DNA of 64,000 nt, from contig PBYI01000009.1 in NCBI GenBank assembly GCA_002729525.1, positions 308,355-372,354 of the forward strand, written 5' to 3'. Position numbers and translations under genes: made by a program. This DNA is from Nocardioides sp. GTDB taxonomy: Bacteria > Actinomycetota > Actinomycetes > Propionibacteriales > Nocardioidaceae. The notes under the pieces were generated by a model. The model was not told where the DNA came from and searched no databases. It worked only from the letters and a program-made list of their open reading frames with translations. Each line of letters opens with the position of its first letter. The first letter of the stretch is position 1. Positions 48,153-58,954 of this stretch are shown piece after piece.

Positions 48153-49834
48153 ATCCGCTCCGGGGCGGTGACGCCGAGCATGGTGAGGCCGTTGGCGAGC
48201 ACCGTGCGCGCGGCTACGGTGAGCAGCAGCCGGGCGGTGTTGACCGGCGCGACCGGCTCGTCGCCCTGCGGGAGCATCCGGCACTCGCGGGTGTCGTACC
48301 ACTTGTTGAACACCGAGGCGAGGTCCTCGACGTAGCGCGCGACCCGGTGCGGGGCGCGCAGCTCGGCGGCGCTGGTGACCACCCGCGGGAACTCCGCGAG
48401 CGCCCGGAGCAGCTCGCCCTCGCGCTCGTGCGAGAGCAGCGACACGTCGACGTCGGCCAGGTCTGCCGCGTCCGTGGGCAGCAGCATGCCGAGGTCGGCG
48501 GCGTTCTCGGTCATCCGGCAGGTGCGTGCGTGGGCGTACTGCACGTAGTAGACGGGGTTGTCGTTGGAGGCCTTCGCCCACAGCTCCAGGTCGATGTCGA
48601 TGTTGACGTCGCTGGAGTAGCGCGCGAGGACGTAGCGGCTGGCGTCGACGCCGATGGCCTCGACGAGGTCCTCGATGGTGACGACCGTGCCGGCCCGCTT
48701 ACTCATCCGCAGCGGCTGGCCGTCGCGGAGCAGGTTGACCATCTGGCCGATGAGGATCTCCAGGTTGGTGCCCGGGGTGTCGCCGAACGCGGCGCACATC
48801 GCCATCATCCGGCCGACGTAGCCGTGGTGGTCGGCGCCGAGCATGATCAGGCACCGCTCGAAGCCGCGCTCGCGCTTGTCGAGGTAGTAGGCGAGGTCGC
48901 CGGAGATGTAGGCGCCGTCGCCGTCGGACTTGATGACGACGCGGTCCTTGTCGTCACCGAACTTCTCGGTGGCCAGCCACGTGGCGCCGTCGGCCTCGTA
49001 GACGTTGCCCATGTCGCGCAGCCGGGCGATCGCCCGGTCGACCGCACCGGACTTGTGCAGCTCGTCCTCGTGGAAGAACACGTCGAAGTCGACGCCGAAG
49101 TCGTGCAGCGACCGCTTGATCTCGTCGAACATCATGTCGACGCCGATCGCCCGGAACGCCTCGTTGGCCTCGTCGTCCGGGAGGGCGGGCGCGTCGGGAC
49201 GCTGGGCCACGACCGCCGCGGCGATGTCGTGGATGTACTGCCCGCCGTACCCGTCCTCGGGCACCGGCTGCTGGCGCGCCGAGGCCAGCAGCGACCGGCT
49301 GAACCGGTCGATCTGCGAGCCGTGGTCGTTGAAGTAGTACTCCCGCGTCACCTCGGCGCCCGAGGCGGTGAAGATCCGCCCGAGCGCGTCGCCGACGGCC
49401 GCCCAGCGCACGCCGCCGATGTGCAGCGGGCCCGTGGGGTTGGCCGACACGAACTCGAGGTTGACCTTCTCCCCCGCGAACGCGTCGTTGGTGCCGTACG
49501 CCGCGCCGGCCGCCACGACGTCCGAGGCGACCTTCCCCTGGGCGTCGGCGGCGACCGTGACGTTGATGAAGCCCGGACCGGCGACGTCGACCGCGGCGAT
49601 GCCGTCGTCGGCGAGCAGCCGCTCGGCCAGCTGGGTCGCCAGGGCACGCGGGTTGGTGCCGGCCTTCTTCGCCAGCTGGAGCGCCACGTTGGTCGCGTAG
49701 TCGCCGTGGGACTTGTCCCGGGGTCGCTCCACCGTCACCTGGTCGGGCACGCCACCCTCGAGGGTGAGCGCCCCGGACTCGACGAGCGCCTCGAGGGCGC
49801 TGACGACAGTGGCGGAGAGCTGAGCCGGATTCAC
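48149..49834 (-). CDS. argS: Arginyl-tRNA synthetase
   Basis: A 561-residue class I synthetase. The HIGH motif is PTGPLHIGG and the KMSKS-like loop is [11 protein letters not shown]. The N-terminal Add-1 domain and C-terminal DALR domain ([12 protein letters not shown] to the end) are complete. It heads the argS-lysA-hom-thrC-thrB operon. A TAGGCT hexamer lies 6 nt before the GTG, so the operon mRNA is probably leaderless. A tRNA-Arg gene lies 81 bp upstream on the other strand. Confidence 0.95.
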   Translation of the reverse strand: MNPAQLSATVVSALEALVESGALTLEGGVPDQVTVERPRDKSHGDYATNVALQLAKKAGTNPRALATQLAERLLADDGIAAVDVAGPGFINVTVAADAQGKVASDVVAAGAAYGTNDAFAGEKVNLEFVSANPTGPLHIGGVRWAAVGDALGRIFTASGAEVTREYYFNDHGSQIDRFSRSLLASARQQPVPEDGYGGQYIHDIAAAVVAQRPDAPALPDDEANEAFRAIGVDMMFDEIKRSLHDFGVDFDVFFHEDELHKSGAVDRAIARLRDMGNVYEADGATWLATEKFGDDKDRVVIKSDGDGAYISGDLAYYLDKRERGFERCLIMLGADHHGYVGRMMAMCAAFGDTPGTNLEILIGQMVNLLRDGQPLRMSKRAGTVVTIEDLVEAIGVDASRYVLARYSSDVNIDIDLELWAKASNDNPVYYVQYAHARTCRMTENAADLGMLLPTDAADLADVDVSLLSHEREGELLRALAEFPRVVTSAAELRAPHRVARYVEDLASVFNKWYDTRECRMLPQGDEPVAPVNTARLLLTVAARTVLANGLTMLGVTAPERM

Positions 49835-49840
49835 CCGTCA

Positions 49841-49846
49841 AGCCTA
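49841..49846 (-). promoter_or_regulatory. -10 element of the argS operon (leaderless)
   Basis: On the minus strand TAGGCT, then TGACGG, then the argS GTG. There is no ribosome-binding site. Confidence 0.5.
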
Positions 49847-49914
49847 TCGACGCCCTCCGGTTTCCGTCGCACCAGTGACGCCGGGTAGTGTCCGCACCGC
49901 GCCGCGAGGCGCCT

Positions 49915-49987
49915 GCCTTCGTAGCTCAGGGGATAGAGCACTGGTTTCCGGTACCAGGTGTCGCAGGTTCGAATCCTGCCGAAGGCG
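49915..49987 (+). tRNA. tRNA-Arg (anticodon CCG)
   Basis: A 73-nt cloverleaf: acceptor GCCTTCG/CGAAGGC, D stem GCTC/GAGC, anticodon stem CTGGT/ACCAG with loop TTCCGGT (anticodon CCG, reading CGG), and T stem GCAGG/CCTGC with loop TTCGAAT. The discriminator is G. No CCA is encoded. Confidence 0.95.
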
Positions 49988-50137
49988 CCCCGTCTCCACC
50001 CGCTCCCACCGCGACCGTCCGGCCGCACCGCGTGAGCGACGTCACCGCCGGGCCCCGCACCCGTCGTCCTAGCCTGGGACGTGTCCGTGGACCTCACCAG
50101 GAGGCTGCGAGACCCGACACCCAAGGAGAGCTCGACG

Positions 50138-51004
50138 ATGAGCACGCCCGAGGAGACCGCGCCGTACGGCGGCGGGGCGCAGACGTCCCCGCCCGCCACG
50201 CCCGTGCGCCGCGTCCGCACCCACCACCTGCGGGAGCTCAAGGAGCGCGGCGAGCGCTTCTCGATGCTCACCGCCTACGACATGTACACCGCCGAGATCT
50301 TCGACGAGGCCGGCGTCGAGGTGCTGCTCGTCGGCGACAGTGCGAGCAACAACGTGCTGGGCAACGCCACGTCGCTGCCGATCACCGTCGACGAACTGCT
50401 CCCGCTGACCCGCGCGGTGTCCGGCTCGGTCACCCGCGCGCTCGTGGTCGGCGACCTGCCGTTCGGCTCCTACCAGGCCTCGCCCGAGCAGGCGTACCTC
50501 ACCGCAGCCCGGTTCATGAAGGAGGGCGGCGCGCACTGCGTGAAGCTCGAGGGTGGCGTGGAGATGGTGCCGCAGATCGAGCGGCTCACCCGGGGCGGCA
50601 TCCCGGTGATGGCGCACATCGGCTTCACCCCCCAGTCGGAACACGCGCTGGGCGGCTACCGGGTGCAGGGCCGCGGCGCGACCGGCTCGCGGGTGCTCGA
50701 CGACGCCCTGGCGGTCGAGGCCGCCGGCGCGTTCGCCGTGGTGATGGAGATGGTGCCCGGCGACGTGGCCGCGGAGATCACGCAGAAGCTCACGATCCCG
50801 ACCATCGGGATCGGAGCGGGCGTCGACTGCGACGGGCAGGTGCTCGTGTGGCAGGACGCGTTCGGCCTGCGGACGGGCCGGATGCCTCGCTTCGTCAAGC
50901 AGTACGCCGACGTGCGGTCGGTGCTGCTGGAAGCGGCTCGGGCCTACGACGCCGACGTCAAGGGCGCGACGTTCCCCGGCCCGGAGCACACCTTCGAGGT
51001 GTGA
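50138..51004 (+). CDS. panB: 3-methyl-2-oxobutanoate hydroxymethyltransferase
   Basis: A 288-residue enzyme adding a hydroxymethyl group from methylene-tetrahydrofolate to ketoisovalerate in pantothenate synthesis. LTAYDMYTAEIFDEAGVEVLLVGDS, VKLEGG, AHIGFTPQS and IGIGAGVDCDGQVLVWQD are family motifs. The ATG at 50138 has AAGGAG upstream. A TAGCCT hexamer at 50070-50075 probably drives it from a start near 50081. Confidence 0.95.
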   Translation: MSTPEETAPYGGGAQTSPPATPVRRVRTHHLRELKERGERFSMLTAYDMYTAEIFDEAGVEVLLVGDSASNNVLGNATSLPITVDELLPLTRAVSGSVTRALVVGDLPFGSYQASPEQAYLTAARFMKEGGAHCVKLEGGVEMVPQIERLTRGGIPVMAHIGFTPQSEHALGGYRVQGRGATGSRVLDDALAVEAAGAFAVVMEMVPGDVAAEITQKLTIPTIGIGAGVDCDGQVLVWQDAFGLRTGRMPRFVKQYADVRSVLLEAARAYDADVKGATFPGPEHTFEV

Positions 51005-51012
51005 GGCGGGCA

Positions 51013-51040
51013 GGACGCCGGGCCGCACGGCCCGGCGTCC
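51013..51040. terminator. Bidirectional hairpin between panB and the greA-like gene
   Basis: 13-bp perfect arms, GGACGCCGGGCCG and CGGCCCGGCGTCC, around CA, exactly between two convergent genes (9 bp after the panB stop, 13 bp before the other stop). Confidence 0.85.
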
Positions 51041-51052
51041 GCACGCTGCGGG

Positions 51053-51541
51053 TCAGCTGACCGCGACGACCTTCGCGTCGAGCGAGACGCCCGCGCGGGG
51101 GCTGTAGGTGACGGTGTCGCCGACCTTCGCGCCGATGAGCGCCTTGCCCAGCGGGCTGCCCGGGGTGAGCACCTCGACGCCCGTGGCGGCCTGCTCGACC
51201 GAGCCGACCACGAAGGTCTCGGGGCCGTCGCCCAGGTCGAGGGTCACGGCGTCGCCCAGGGAGACGACGTCGTCGCTGTGGTCGGAGTGCTTGAAGGCGT
51301 CGATCTCGTCCATCAGGCCGGCGATGCGCTCGTCGAGCAGCGAGAGCCGGATGTTCGCCTCGACGTTGACGGCACGGTCGGCGATGTCGCCGGAGCTGGT
51401 GCCGACGGTCTCGGCGAGGACCTGGTCGCGCTCGGCCTGCAGGGCGGTCAACCGGGCCTCGAGGAGCGCCAAGCGCTGCTCCGGGGTCGTGGGCGCCGCG
51501 GTCTCGGTGCCGGCACCGCCGGTGGGGGAGGTCAGGGTCAT
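51053..51541 (-). CDS. GreA/GreB family elongation factor-like protein
   Basis: A 162-residue protein. An N-terminal coiled coil (TPEQRLALLEARLTALQAERDQVLA to LLDERIAGLMDEI) is followed by the C-terminal FKBP-like domain with VSLGDAVTLDL and SPLGKALIGAKVGDTVTY, the GreA signature. Gre factors rescue backtracked RNA polymerase by stimulating transcript cleavage. It has a longer N-terminus than GreA of E. coli and may be one of several Gre-like paralogues. Confidence 0.85.
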   Translation of the reverse strand: MTLTSPTGGAGTETAAPTTPEQRLALLEARLTALQAERDQVLAETVGTSSGDIADRAVNVEANIRLSLLDERIAGLMDEIDAFKHSDHSDDVVSLGDAVTLDLGDGPETFVVGSVEQAATGVEVLTPGSPLGKALIGAKVGDTVTYSPRAGVSLDAKVVAVS

Positions 51542-51709
51542 GGGTGGGGATCCTTCTGTGCACGGTGTGGAACGGCATCACCCTCAAGGGGCGACGATGC
51601 GAACAACCAGCAGTCCGCAGACCTTCCCGGCTGTCCCGAGCACAATCGGACGAGTCCCGCGGAGACCTTAGTGTCCACCGTCGGTCAAGTTCTCCGTCCC
51701 GGACGCGCC

Positions 51710-51715
51710 TACGGT
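51710..51715 (+). promoter_or_regulatory. -10 element of the S10 peptidase gene (leaderless)
   Basis: TACGGT lies 7 nt before the ATG at 51723 without a ribosome-binding site. Confidence 0.45.
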
Positions 51716-51722
51716 GGGACGC

Positions 51723-53261
51723 ATGGCCGAGACCACCCCGGACACCGCCTCCCCCACCTCCCCCGCGACCCCCGCGACCTCCGCGACCGAGCCCGGCGCC
51801 GCCCGCCCGGCCGAGCCGGTCGACGACCTGGTCAGCACCGAGCACGAGCTGAAGACCGGGCGACGCACGCTGCGCTACACCGCCACGACCGGTCGGGTCG
51901 TGCTGCGGGAGGAGGCCGTCGAGGACGGCGTCTTCGTCGGCCACCGCGCCACCGCCGAGGTGTCGATGACCTCCTACGTGCTCGACCAGGGCGGCGTCAG
52001 CGAGGAGGAGCGCGTACGCCGCCCGGTCACCTTCGCCTTCAACGGCGGCCCGGGCAGCTCGAGCGTCTGGCTGCACCTCGGCCTGCTGGGCCCGCGCCGG
52101 GTGCTGATGGGGGACGCCGGCGACCTGCTGCCCCCGCCGTACGGCCTGGCGGACAACGCCGAGACCCTGCTCGCCGAGAGCGACCTGGTGTTCATCGACC
52201 CGGTGTCGACCGGCTACTCCCGCGCTGTCGAGGGCCGCAAGGCGGCGCCCTTCCACGGCTACGAGGGCGACATCGACTCCGTCGCCGAGCTGATCCGGCT
52301 GTGGACCACGCGCCACCGCCGTTGGCTCTCCCCCAAGCTCCTCGCCGGGGAGTCCTACGGCACGCTGCGAGCCGCCGCCCTCGCCGAGAGGCTGCAGAGC
52401 CGGCACAGCCTGTACGTCAACGGGCTGGTGCTCATCTCCAGCGTCCTCGACCTGGGGTCGATCGACTTCGAGAACCAGCGCAACGACCGCGCCCACGCGC
52501 TGTACCTGCCGACGTACGCCGCGATCGCCGCCTACCACGGTCGTCTCGGGCGCACGTCGGTGCGCAAGGCCGTCGCTGCGGCCGAGGCGTACGTCGACGA
52601 CTACCGCACCGTGCTGGCCCGCGGGAACCGGCTCAGCGCCAAGGAGCGTGCGGCCGCGGTGAAGCGACTGGCCTCGCTGACCGGCCTGACGGAGGAGTAC
52701 GTCGACCGCGCCGACCTGCGCATCGAGCACTGGCGGTTCTTCGGCGAGCTGCTGCGCGACCGCGGGCTCACCGTCGGCCGGATCGACGGCCGCTTCACCG
52801 GCCCGGCCGCCTCCGGCATCGCCGAGCACATGGACGCCGACCCGTCGATGGACGCCCTGTTCGGGCCGTACGCCGCCGGGCTCAACCACTACCTGCGCGT
52901 CGAGCTGGGCTACGAGAACGACCTCGCCTACGAGCAGATCAGCCGCGCCGTCCACCCGTGGTCGTTCAAGGAGTTCGAGGGCCGGCCGATCGACGTGACG
53001 CCGCTGCTGGAGCGGGCGATGCGCGCCAACCCACACCTGAAGGTCCACGTCGCCTACGGCTACCTCGACGGCGCCACGCCGCACCACGCGGCCGAGGACG
53101 TGCTGGCACACCTGCGCATCCCCGAGAAGCGGCGGGCCGACATCGAGCACGTCTACTACGAGGCCGGGCACATGATGTACGTCCACGAGCCGACCCGGGT
53201 GCAGCAGAGCAAGGACGTCGCGGCGTTCGTACGCCGCGCGTGCGGCACCGGGCGCCGCTGA
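51723..53261 (+). CDS. S10 family serine carboxypeptidase-like protein
   Basis: A 512-residue alpha/beta hydrolase of the S10 family. FAFNGGPGSSSVWLHLGLLGP is the oxyanion and substrate-binding region. The catalytic Ser is in LLAGESYGTLRA, the Asp in VAYGYLDGATP and the His in EAGHMMYVHEP. No signal peptide is visible; the N-terminus is a Pro/Thr/Ala-rich stretch, so the enzyme is probably cytoplasmic. It may act on peptides from the C-terminus. Monocistronic. Confidence 0.9.
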   Translation: MAETTPDTASPTSPATPATSATEPGAARPAEPVDDLVSTEHELKTGRRTLRYTATTGRVVLREEAVEDGVFVGHRATAEVSMTSYVLDQGGVSEEERVRRPVTFAFNGGPGSSSVWLHLGLLGPRRVLMGDAGDLLPPPYGLADNAETLLAESDLVFIDPVSTGYSRAVEGRKAAPFHGYEGDIDSVAELIRLWTTRHRRWLSPKLLAGESYGTLRAAALAERLQSRHSLYVNGLVLISSVLDLGSIDFENQRNDRAHALYLPTYAAIAAYHGRLGRTSVRKAVAAAEAYVDDYRTVLARGNRLSAKERAAAVKRLASLTGLTEEYVDRADLRIEHWRFFGELLRDRGLTVGRIDGRFTGPAASGIAEHMDADPSMDALFGPYAAGLNHYLRVELGYENDLAYEQISRAVHPWSFKEFEGRPIDVTPLLERAMRANPHLKVHVAYGYLDGATPHHAAEDVLAHLRIPEKRRADIEHVYYEAGHMMYVHEPTRVQQSKDVAAFVRRACGTGRR

Positions 53262-53341
53262 CGCCTCACCGTCAGCCGCCGTGAGCCGCCATCACCCGTT
53301 GTCACCCCTGCCGACGGGTCCCCGGTGTCGGCGCAGCGGGT

Positions 53342-53347
53342 TACCGT
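53342..53347 (+). promoter_or_regulatory. -10 element of the sugar-dehydrogenase-like gene
   Basis: TACCGT lies 5 nt before the ATG at 53353; leaderless transcript likely. Confidence 0.4.
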
Positions 53348-53352
53348 GCCGC

Positions 53353-54555
53353 ATGCGCACGCGCCTCGGGACCGTCCTCGCCGCCCTGGTCACCTCCGCC
53401 ACCGCCGCTGCAGTGCTGCCGTCCGGCACCCCGGCGAGCGCCGTGACGCCGGTCGGGGCGGGGGTCGCGGCCGCGGCACAGACGGCACCGACCGCCGCCC
53501 GGGCCACGCCCCGACTGCGGATCAGCGTCCGCGCCCGCGGCCTGAGCCACGCCTGGGACGCCAAGCCCATCGGCCGCGGCCGGGTGCTCATCACCGAGCG
53601 CGAGCCCGCGCGCCTCACCGTCGCCGCCGGCTCGGGCACCCGCCGCGTGCGGTTCCCGACCGGCAAGGTCTTCGTCAGCGGCGAGACCGGTCTCATGGGC
53701 CTCGAGATCGACCCCGGCTACTCCTCCAACCGCCGCTTCTACACCTGCTCCGGGTGGCGCACCGGTGGCGGCGGGCACGACGTCCGGGTGATCGCCTGGC
53801 GGATGAACGACGCGGCGACCCGCGCCCGGATGATCAAGCCGCTCGTCACCGGTCTGCCCTCCACCTCCGGCCGGCACGGCGGCTGCCGCCTGCTGGTCAC
53901 CGACGGCGGCGCGCTCGTCGTCGGCACGGGCGACGCCGCGGTCGGCCGCAACCCGCGCAGCCTCACCTCTCTCGGCGGCAAGACGCTGCGGCTGCAGCTG
54001 CCGAGCGGGCGCCCCCACCCGGCCAACCCGTTCGCCGGGGCGAGCAACCGCAAGAAGCGCTACGTGCTCACCTACGGCCACCGCAACGTGCAGGGCCTGG
54101 CCCAGCGCCGCGACGGCAGCCTCTGGTCGGTCGAGCACGGCCCCGACCGTGACGACGAGGTCAACAGGCTCCGCCCCGGCGGCGACTACGGCTGGCACCC
54201 GGTGCCCGGCTACGACGAGTCGGTCCCGATGACCGACCAGTCGCTGCCCGGCAAGCAGGTCGGCGCGCGCTGGCGCAGCGGGCGTCCGACCCTGGCGACG
54301 TCCGGGTCGACCTTCGTCGACGGCCGCAAGTGGGGCGCGTGGAACGGCGTGCTCGCGGTCGCCGCCCTCAAGGCCGAGCGTCTGGTGCTCATGCGCTTCG
54401 ACCGCCAGGGCCGCTTCGTCCGCTCGTGGGCGCCCCGCCAGCTGCGTCGCTACGGGCGGCTGCGGACCGTCACCCAGCTGCCCAACGGCAACCTCCTGGT
54501 GTGCACCGACGGCGACGGCGGTGCCGGCAAGGTGCTGCTCGTCAAGCCGGTCTGA
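53353..54555 (+). CDS. Secreted PQQ-dependent sugar dehydrogenase-like protein (GSDH family)
   Basis: A 400-residue protein with a signal peptide (RTRLGTVLAALVTSATAAAVLP, cleavage near ASAVTP). It has a six-bladed propeller typical of glucose/sorbosone dehydrogenases: GLMGLEIDPGYSSNRRFYTCSG, TYGHRNVQGLAQRRDGSLWSVEHGP and DDEVNRLRPGGDYGWHPV. PQQ use is inferred from the family. It oxidises sugars outside the membrane, or has lost activity as some homologues have. The start is the ATG at 53353. Confidence 0.85.
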   Translation: MRTRLGTVLAALVTSATAAAVLPSGTPASAVTPVGAGVAAAAQTAPTAARATPRLRISVRARGLSHAWDAKPIGRGRVLITEREPARLTVAAGSGTRRVRFPTGKVFVSGETGLMGLEIDPGYSSNRRFYTCSGWRTGGGGHDVRVIAWRMNDAATRARMIKPLVTGLPSTSGRHGGCRLLVTDGGALVVGTGDAAVGRNPRSLTSLGGKTLRLQLPSGRPHPANPFAGASNRKKRYVLTYGHRNVQGLAQRRDGSLWSVEHGPDRDDEVNRLRPGGDYGWHPVPGYDESVPMTDQSLPGKQVGARWRSGRPTLATSGSTFVDGRKWGAWNGVLAVAALKAERLVLMRFDRQGRFVRSWAPRQLRRYGRLRTVTQLPNGNLLVCTDGDGGAGKVLLVKPV

Positions 54556-54567
54556 CCGGGCCGGGGC

Positions 54568-54873
54568 TCAGGCCCAGCCCCACCCCTGGGCGATCCCGCC
54601 GCCGACGACGACCAGTGCCCACAGCACGAACCCGGCCACGGCCACCACCGGCAGCCGTCGCGGGTGCGGCGTCCACCAGCGCAGCTGCAGCACGAGCAGC
54701 GCCACCCACGCCACCCACAACGCCCCCGCGACCCACCAGGGCGCGAGGAGCGGCGTGGCGCCGTACAGGAACAGCACCGAGACGTGGATCCCGAGCCCGA
54801 CGAACGGCGCGGCCGGCACGGCCTGCTCGGGCCGTGGGGGCCGGGTCGGCCGTCGGCGCGACAGCGCGGCCAC
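54568..54873 (-). CDS. Small three-helix membrane protein
   Basis: A 101-residue protein with a basic N-terminus (RRRPTRPPRPEQ) and three hydrophobic segments (FVGLGIHVSVLFLYGATPLL, WVAGALWVAWVALLVLQL, LPVVAVAGFVLWALVVVGGGI). The family is not recognised. The GTG start lies 6 bp after the stop of the following small gene, with which it is probably co-transcribed. Confidence 0.65.
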   Translation of the reverse strand: MAALSRRRPTRPPRPEQAVPAAPFVGLGIHVSVLFLYGATPLLAPWWVAGALWVAWVALLVLQLRWWTPHPRRLPVVAVAGFVLWALVVVGGGIAQGWGWA

Positions 54874-54879
54874 GGCGGC

Positions 54880-55125
54880 TCAGTCCTCGAGCGCGTCGTC
54901 GTTCCAGCGTGGGTCGTGGTCCCACGCGTCGTTGTTCTCCTCGACGCTCTCCAGCGCCCGGGCCGCCTCGGCCTGGGTGGCGTAGGGGCCGAGACGGTCC
55001 TTGTTGGGGCAGCCGTCGCGCCCCTCGACCCGGTGGTGCTTGAGGCAGAACCAGAACTCCGGGGCGTCTCCGCCGCGGCCGCTGCCGCCGGTCGTCCCTG
55101 AGCTGTCGGAGGAGGCGTCGGACAT
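54880..55125 (-). CDS. Conserved small actinobacterial protein
   Basis: An 81-residue soluble protein. After a Ser/Gly-rich start, EFWFCLKHHRVEGRDGCPNKDRLGPYATQAEAARALE forms a compact conserved block with two Cys and a His pair. A tail rich in Asp/Trp (AWDHDPRWNDD) follows. The block is widespread in actinobacteria and resembles a SPOR-like fold. Function is unknown. Confidence 0.75.
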   Translation of the reverse strand: MSDASSDSSGTTGGSGRGGDAPEFWFCLKHHRVEGRDGCPNKDRLGPYATQAEAARALESVEENNDAWDHDPRWNDDALED

Positions 55126-55210
55126 GCGTCGACGGTACCGCTCGGGAGTGCGGTCCAGGTCACACCCCGTCGGGCACCCCGTGGTGGCACCGCCCCACAG
55201 TCCGGCTCGC

Positions 55211-55216
55211 TAGGGT
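55211..55216 (+). promoter_or_regulatory. -10 element for the leader ORF and CP-ATP-grasp operon
   Basis: TAGGGT is followed by CGACAC and the ATG of the leader ORF at 55223. Confidence 0.5.
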
Positions 55217-55222
55217 CGACAC

Positions 55223-55317
55223 ATGGAGAACGCAGCGACCGCCGCAGGGAGCCCGGAGGCCGCCCACCACCACCCGTCGCCGTGTCCCGTCCTGGGGAGT
55301 GCGGAGGGTCGTCAGCG

Positions 55318-55321
<4 letters not shown>
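55223..55321 (+). CDS. 32-residue leader ORF coupled to the CP-ATP-grasp gene
   Basis: The ATG follows a TAGGGT hexamer by 6 nt, the arrangement of leaderless genes in this window. The peptide begins MENAATAAGSPEAAHHHPSP and ends AEGRQR. Its TGA (55319-55321) overlaps the GTG of the next gene (55318-55320), so its translation would deliver ribosomes to that start. It contains three adjacent His codons, but no attenuator hairpin was identified. Whether it is translated is untested. Confidence 0.5.
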
Positions 55322-57122
<1,801 letters not shown>

Positions 57123-57129
<7 letters not shown>

Positions 57130-58058
57130 GCCGGATCGCCGAGTCGCTGTTCTGGATCGGCCGGTACGTCGAGCGCGCCGAGGACACCGCGCGGATCCTC
57201 GACGTGCAGACGAGTCTCCTGCTCGAGGACGCGACCCTCGACGAGCACCAGACCTGTCACGGCCTGCTCTCCATCATGGGCGTCGAGGACGCCCCCGAGC
57301 ACGTCGACCTCCAGCACGTGCTCGCCGCCCTGGCCTACGACCGCACCTCGCCGGCGTCCATCGCGAGCAACATCGCCGCGGCTCGCGAGAGCGCCCGGCG
57401 CGCGCGGGAGACGCTGTCGGTGCCGCTGTGGGAGGTCATCAACCCCACCTACCGGGACATCGCCTCCGGCACGTTCGCCACCCGCCGCTCCCCCGCGGTG
57501 TTCAGCTGGGTGCGCGAGCGGGCGGCGCTCATCAACGGCACCGCCGACGCCACGATGACCCGCGACGAGGGCTGGCAGTTCCTCATGCTCGGTCGGTGCG
57601 TCGAGCGGGCCGACATGACCTCGCGCCTGGTCGCGACGGCCGCGCTCGCGTCGTCCGGCGCGTCGGACCAGTGGACCGCGACGCTGCGCGCCACCGGTGG
57701 CTACGAGGCGTTCCTGCGCACCTACCGGGGCCTGGAGACCGAGCGGGCAGCTGCGGAGTTCCTGCTGCTGGACCGGCTCTTCCCGCGGTCGGTGGTGTTC
57801 TCGCTGAACCGGGCCGAGCAGTGCCTGGACAACCTCGACGCCGGCACGCGGGCGGGCTTCCACAACGAGGCCCACCGGATGCTCGGCCGCACCCGGGCCG
57901 ACCTGGAGTACCGATCGTTGAGCGACGTGCTCGCCGACCTGCCCGCGGAGATGGAGCGACTGCAGCGCACCTGCGCGATGGCGACCGAGGCGGTCACCGG
58001 CCGGTTCTTCGCCGGCGCGGAGGCCAAGGAGTGGCACGGCATGGGAGGCGGCCGATGA
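57123..58058 (+). CDS. Alpha-E domain protein (DUF403)
   Basis: A 311-residue all-helical protein starting with LSRIAESLFWIGRYVERAEDTARILDV, the alpha-E signature, repeated later as FLMLGRCVERADMTSRL. It always occurs with the CP-ATP-grasp and transglutaminase-like proteins, which suggests one pathway or complex for making or trimming a peptide. The GTG start overlaps the ATP-grasp gene by 7 bp, and the stop overlaps the next gene (ATGA). Confidence 0.92.
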
Positions 58059-58900
58059 GCATGCAGCTGAGGGTCGTGCACACGACCCGGTTCGACTACG
58101 AGGGCAAGGCCGAGGCGTCGTACAACCAGGCGCGGCTGACCCCGGCGACGACGGCGCACCAGATCGTGGTGCACAACCGCATCGAGATCGGTCCGAAGCC
58201 GTGGACCTACGAGTACCGCGACTACTTCGGCAGCCTGGTGACGGCGTTCGAGATCGTCGACCCGCACGACGCGATGACGATCGCGGCGACCTCCACCGTG
58301 CAGGTCAACCGACCGGCCGCGCCGGAGCCGGTGCTCACCTGGGAGGCGCTGACGACCCGCGAGGTCGAGGACCGGTGGACCGAGTACCTCGTGCTCCCCG
58401 ACGTCGTCGCCCCGCCCGACGAGTTCGCGCGTCGCGTCCAGCAGATCGCGGCCGACCACGAGCGACCCGGTGACGCCGCGCGCGACCTGTGCGCGCTGGT
58501 GCACGACGAACTCGAGGTCGCGCCCGGCACGACCGACGTACGCACCCACGCCGCCGCCGCGTGGCAGCAGCGCGCGGGCGTGACCCAGGACATGGTCCAC
58601 CTCGTCATCGGCGGGCTGCGCTCGATGGGCATCCCCCCCCGCTACGTCTCGGGCTACTACCACCCCGACGTCGAGCCGGTCGTCGGGCTGTCGGTCGACT
58701 CCACCCCGCACGCGTGGGTGGAGTGGTGGGACGACGGCTGGCACTCCTTCGACCCCGCCAACGACGAGGCGCCGAGCGACCGGTACGTCAGCGTCGCGCG
58801 CGGTCGCGACTACCGGGACGTGGCCCCGCTCAGCGGCATCTTCTCCGGCGTCGGCACCTCGCGGCTGACCGTGGGGGTCGAGGTCACCCGGCTCGCGTGA
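58055..58900 (+). CDS. Transglutaminase-like protein with Thr in place of the catalytic Cys
   Basis: A 281-residue protein. The N-terminal beta domain (LRVVHTTRFDYEG, SYNQARLTP) and the papain-like core are complete. The catalytic His is in TPHAWVEWW and the Asp in HSFDPAND. The position of the nucleophile reads GVTQDMVH, where the usual motif is GVCQD; the codon is ACC. If the motif is aligned correctly the protein cannot act as a normal Cys transglutaminase or protease. It is the third gene of the ATP-grasp operon, with a 4-bp overlap. Confidence 0.88.
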   Translation: MSMQLRVVHTTRFDYEGKAEASYNQARLTPATTAHQIVVHNRIEIGPKPWTYEYRDYFGSLVTAFEIVDPHDAMTIAATSTVQVNRPAAPEPVLTWEALTTREVEDRWTEYLVLPDVVAPPDEFARRVQQIAADHERPGDAARDLCALVHDELEVAPGTTDVRTHAAAAWQQRAGVTQDMVHLVIGGLRSMGIPPRYVSGYYHPDVEPVVGLSVDSTPHAWVEWWDDGWHSFDPANDEAPSDRYVSVARGRDYRDVAPLSGIFSGVGTSRLTVGVEVTRLA

Positions 58901-58941
58901 ACGGGCTGTCGAATCGAGACACATTTCTCGGGGGATACGGC

Positions 58942-58947
58942 TAGCCT
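58942..58947 (+). promoter_or_regulatory. -10 element of the helical-repeat gene
   Basis: TAGCCT lies 7 nt before the ATG at 58955; leaderless transcript likely. Confidence 0.45.
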
Positions 58948-58954
58948 GCGCCGC

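Noticed and set aside
49915..49987. tRNA-Arg as an attachment site for an integrated element
   Set aside because: No integrase, no duplicated tRNA 3' end, and the flanking genes (argS, panB) are ordinary.
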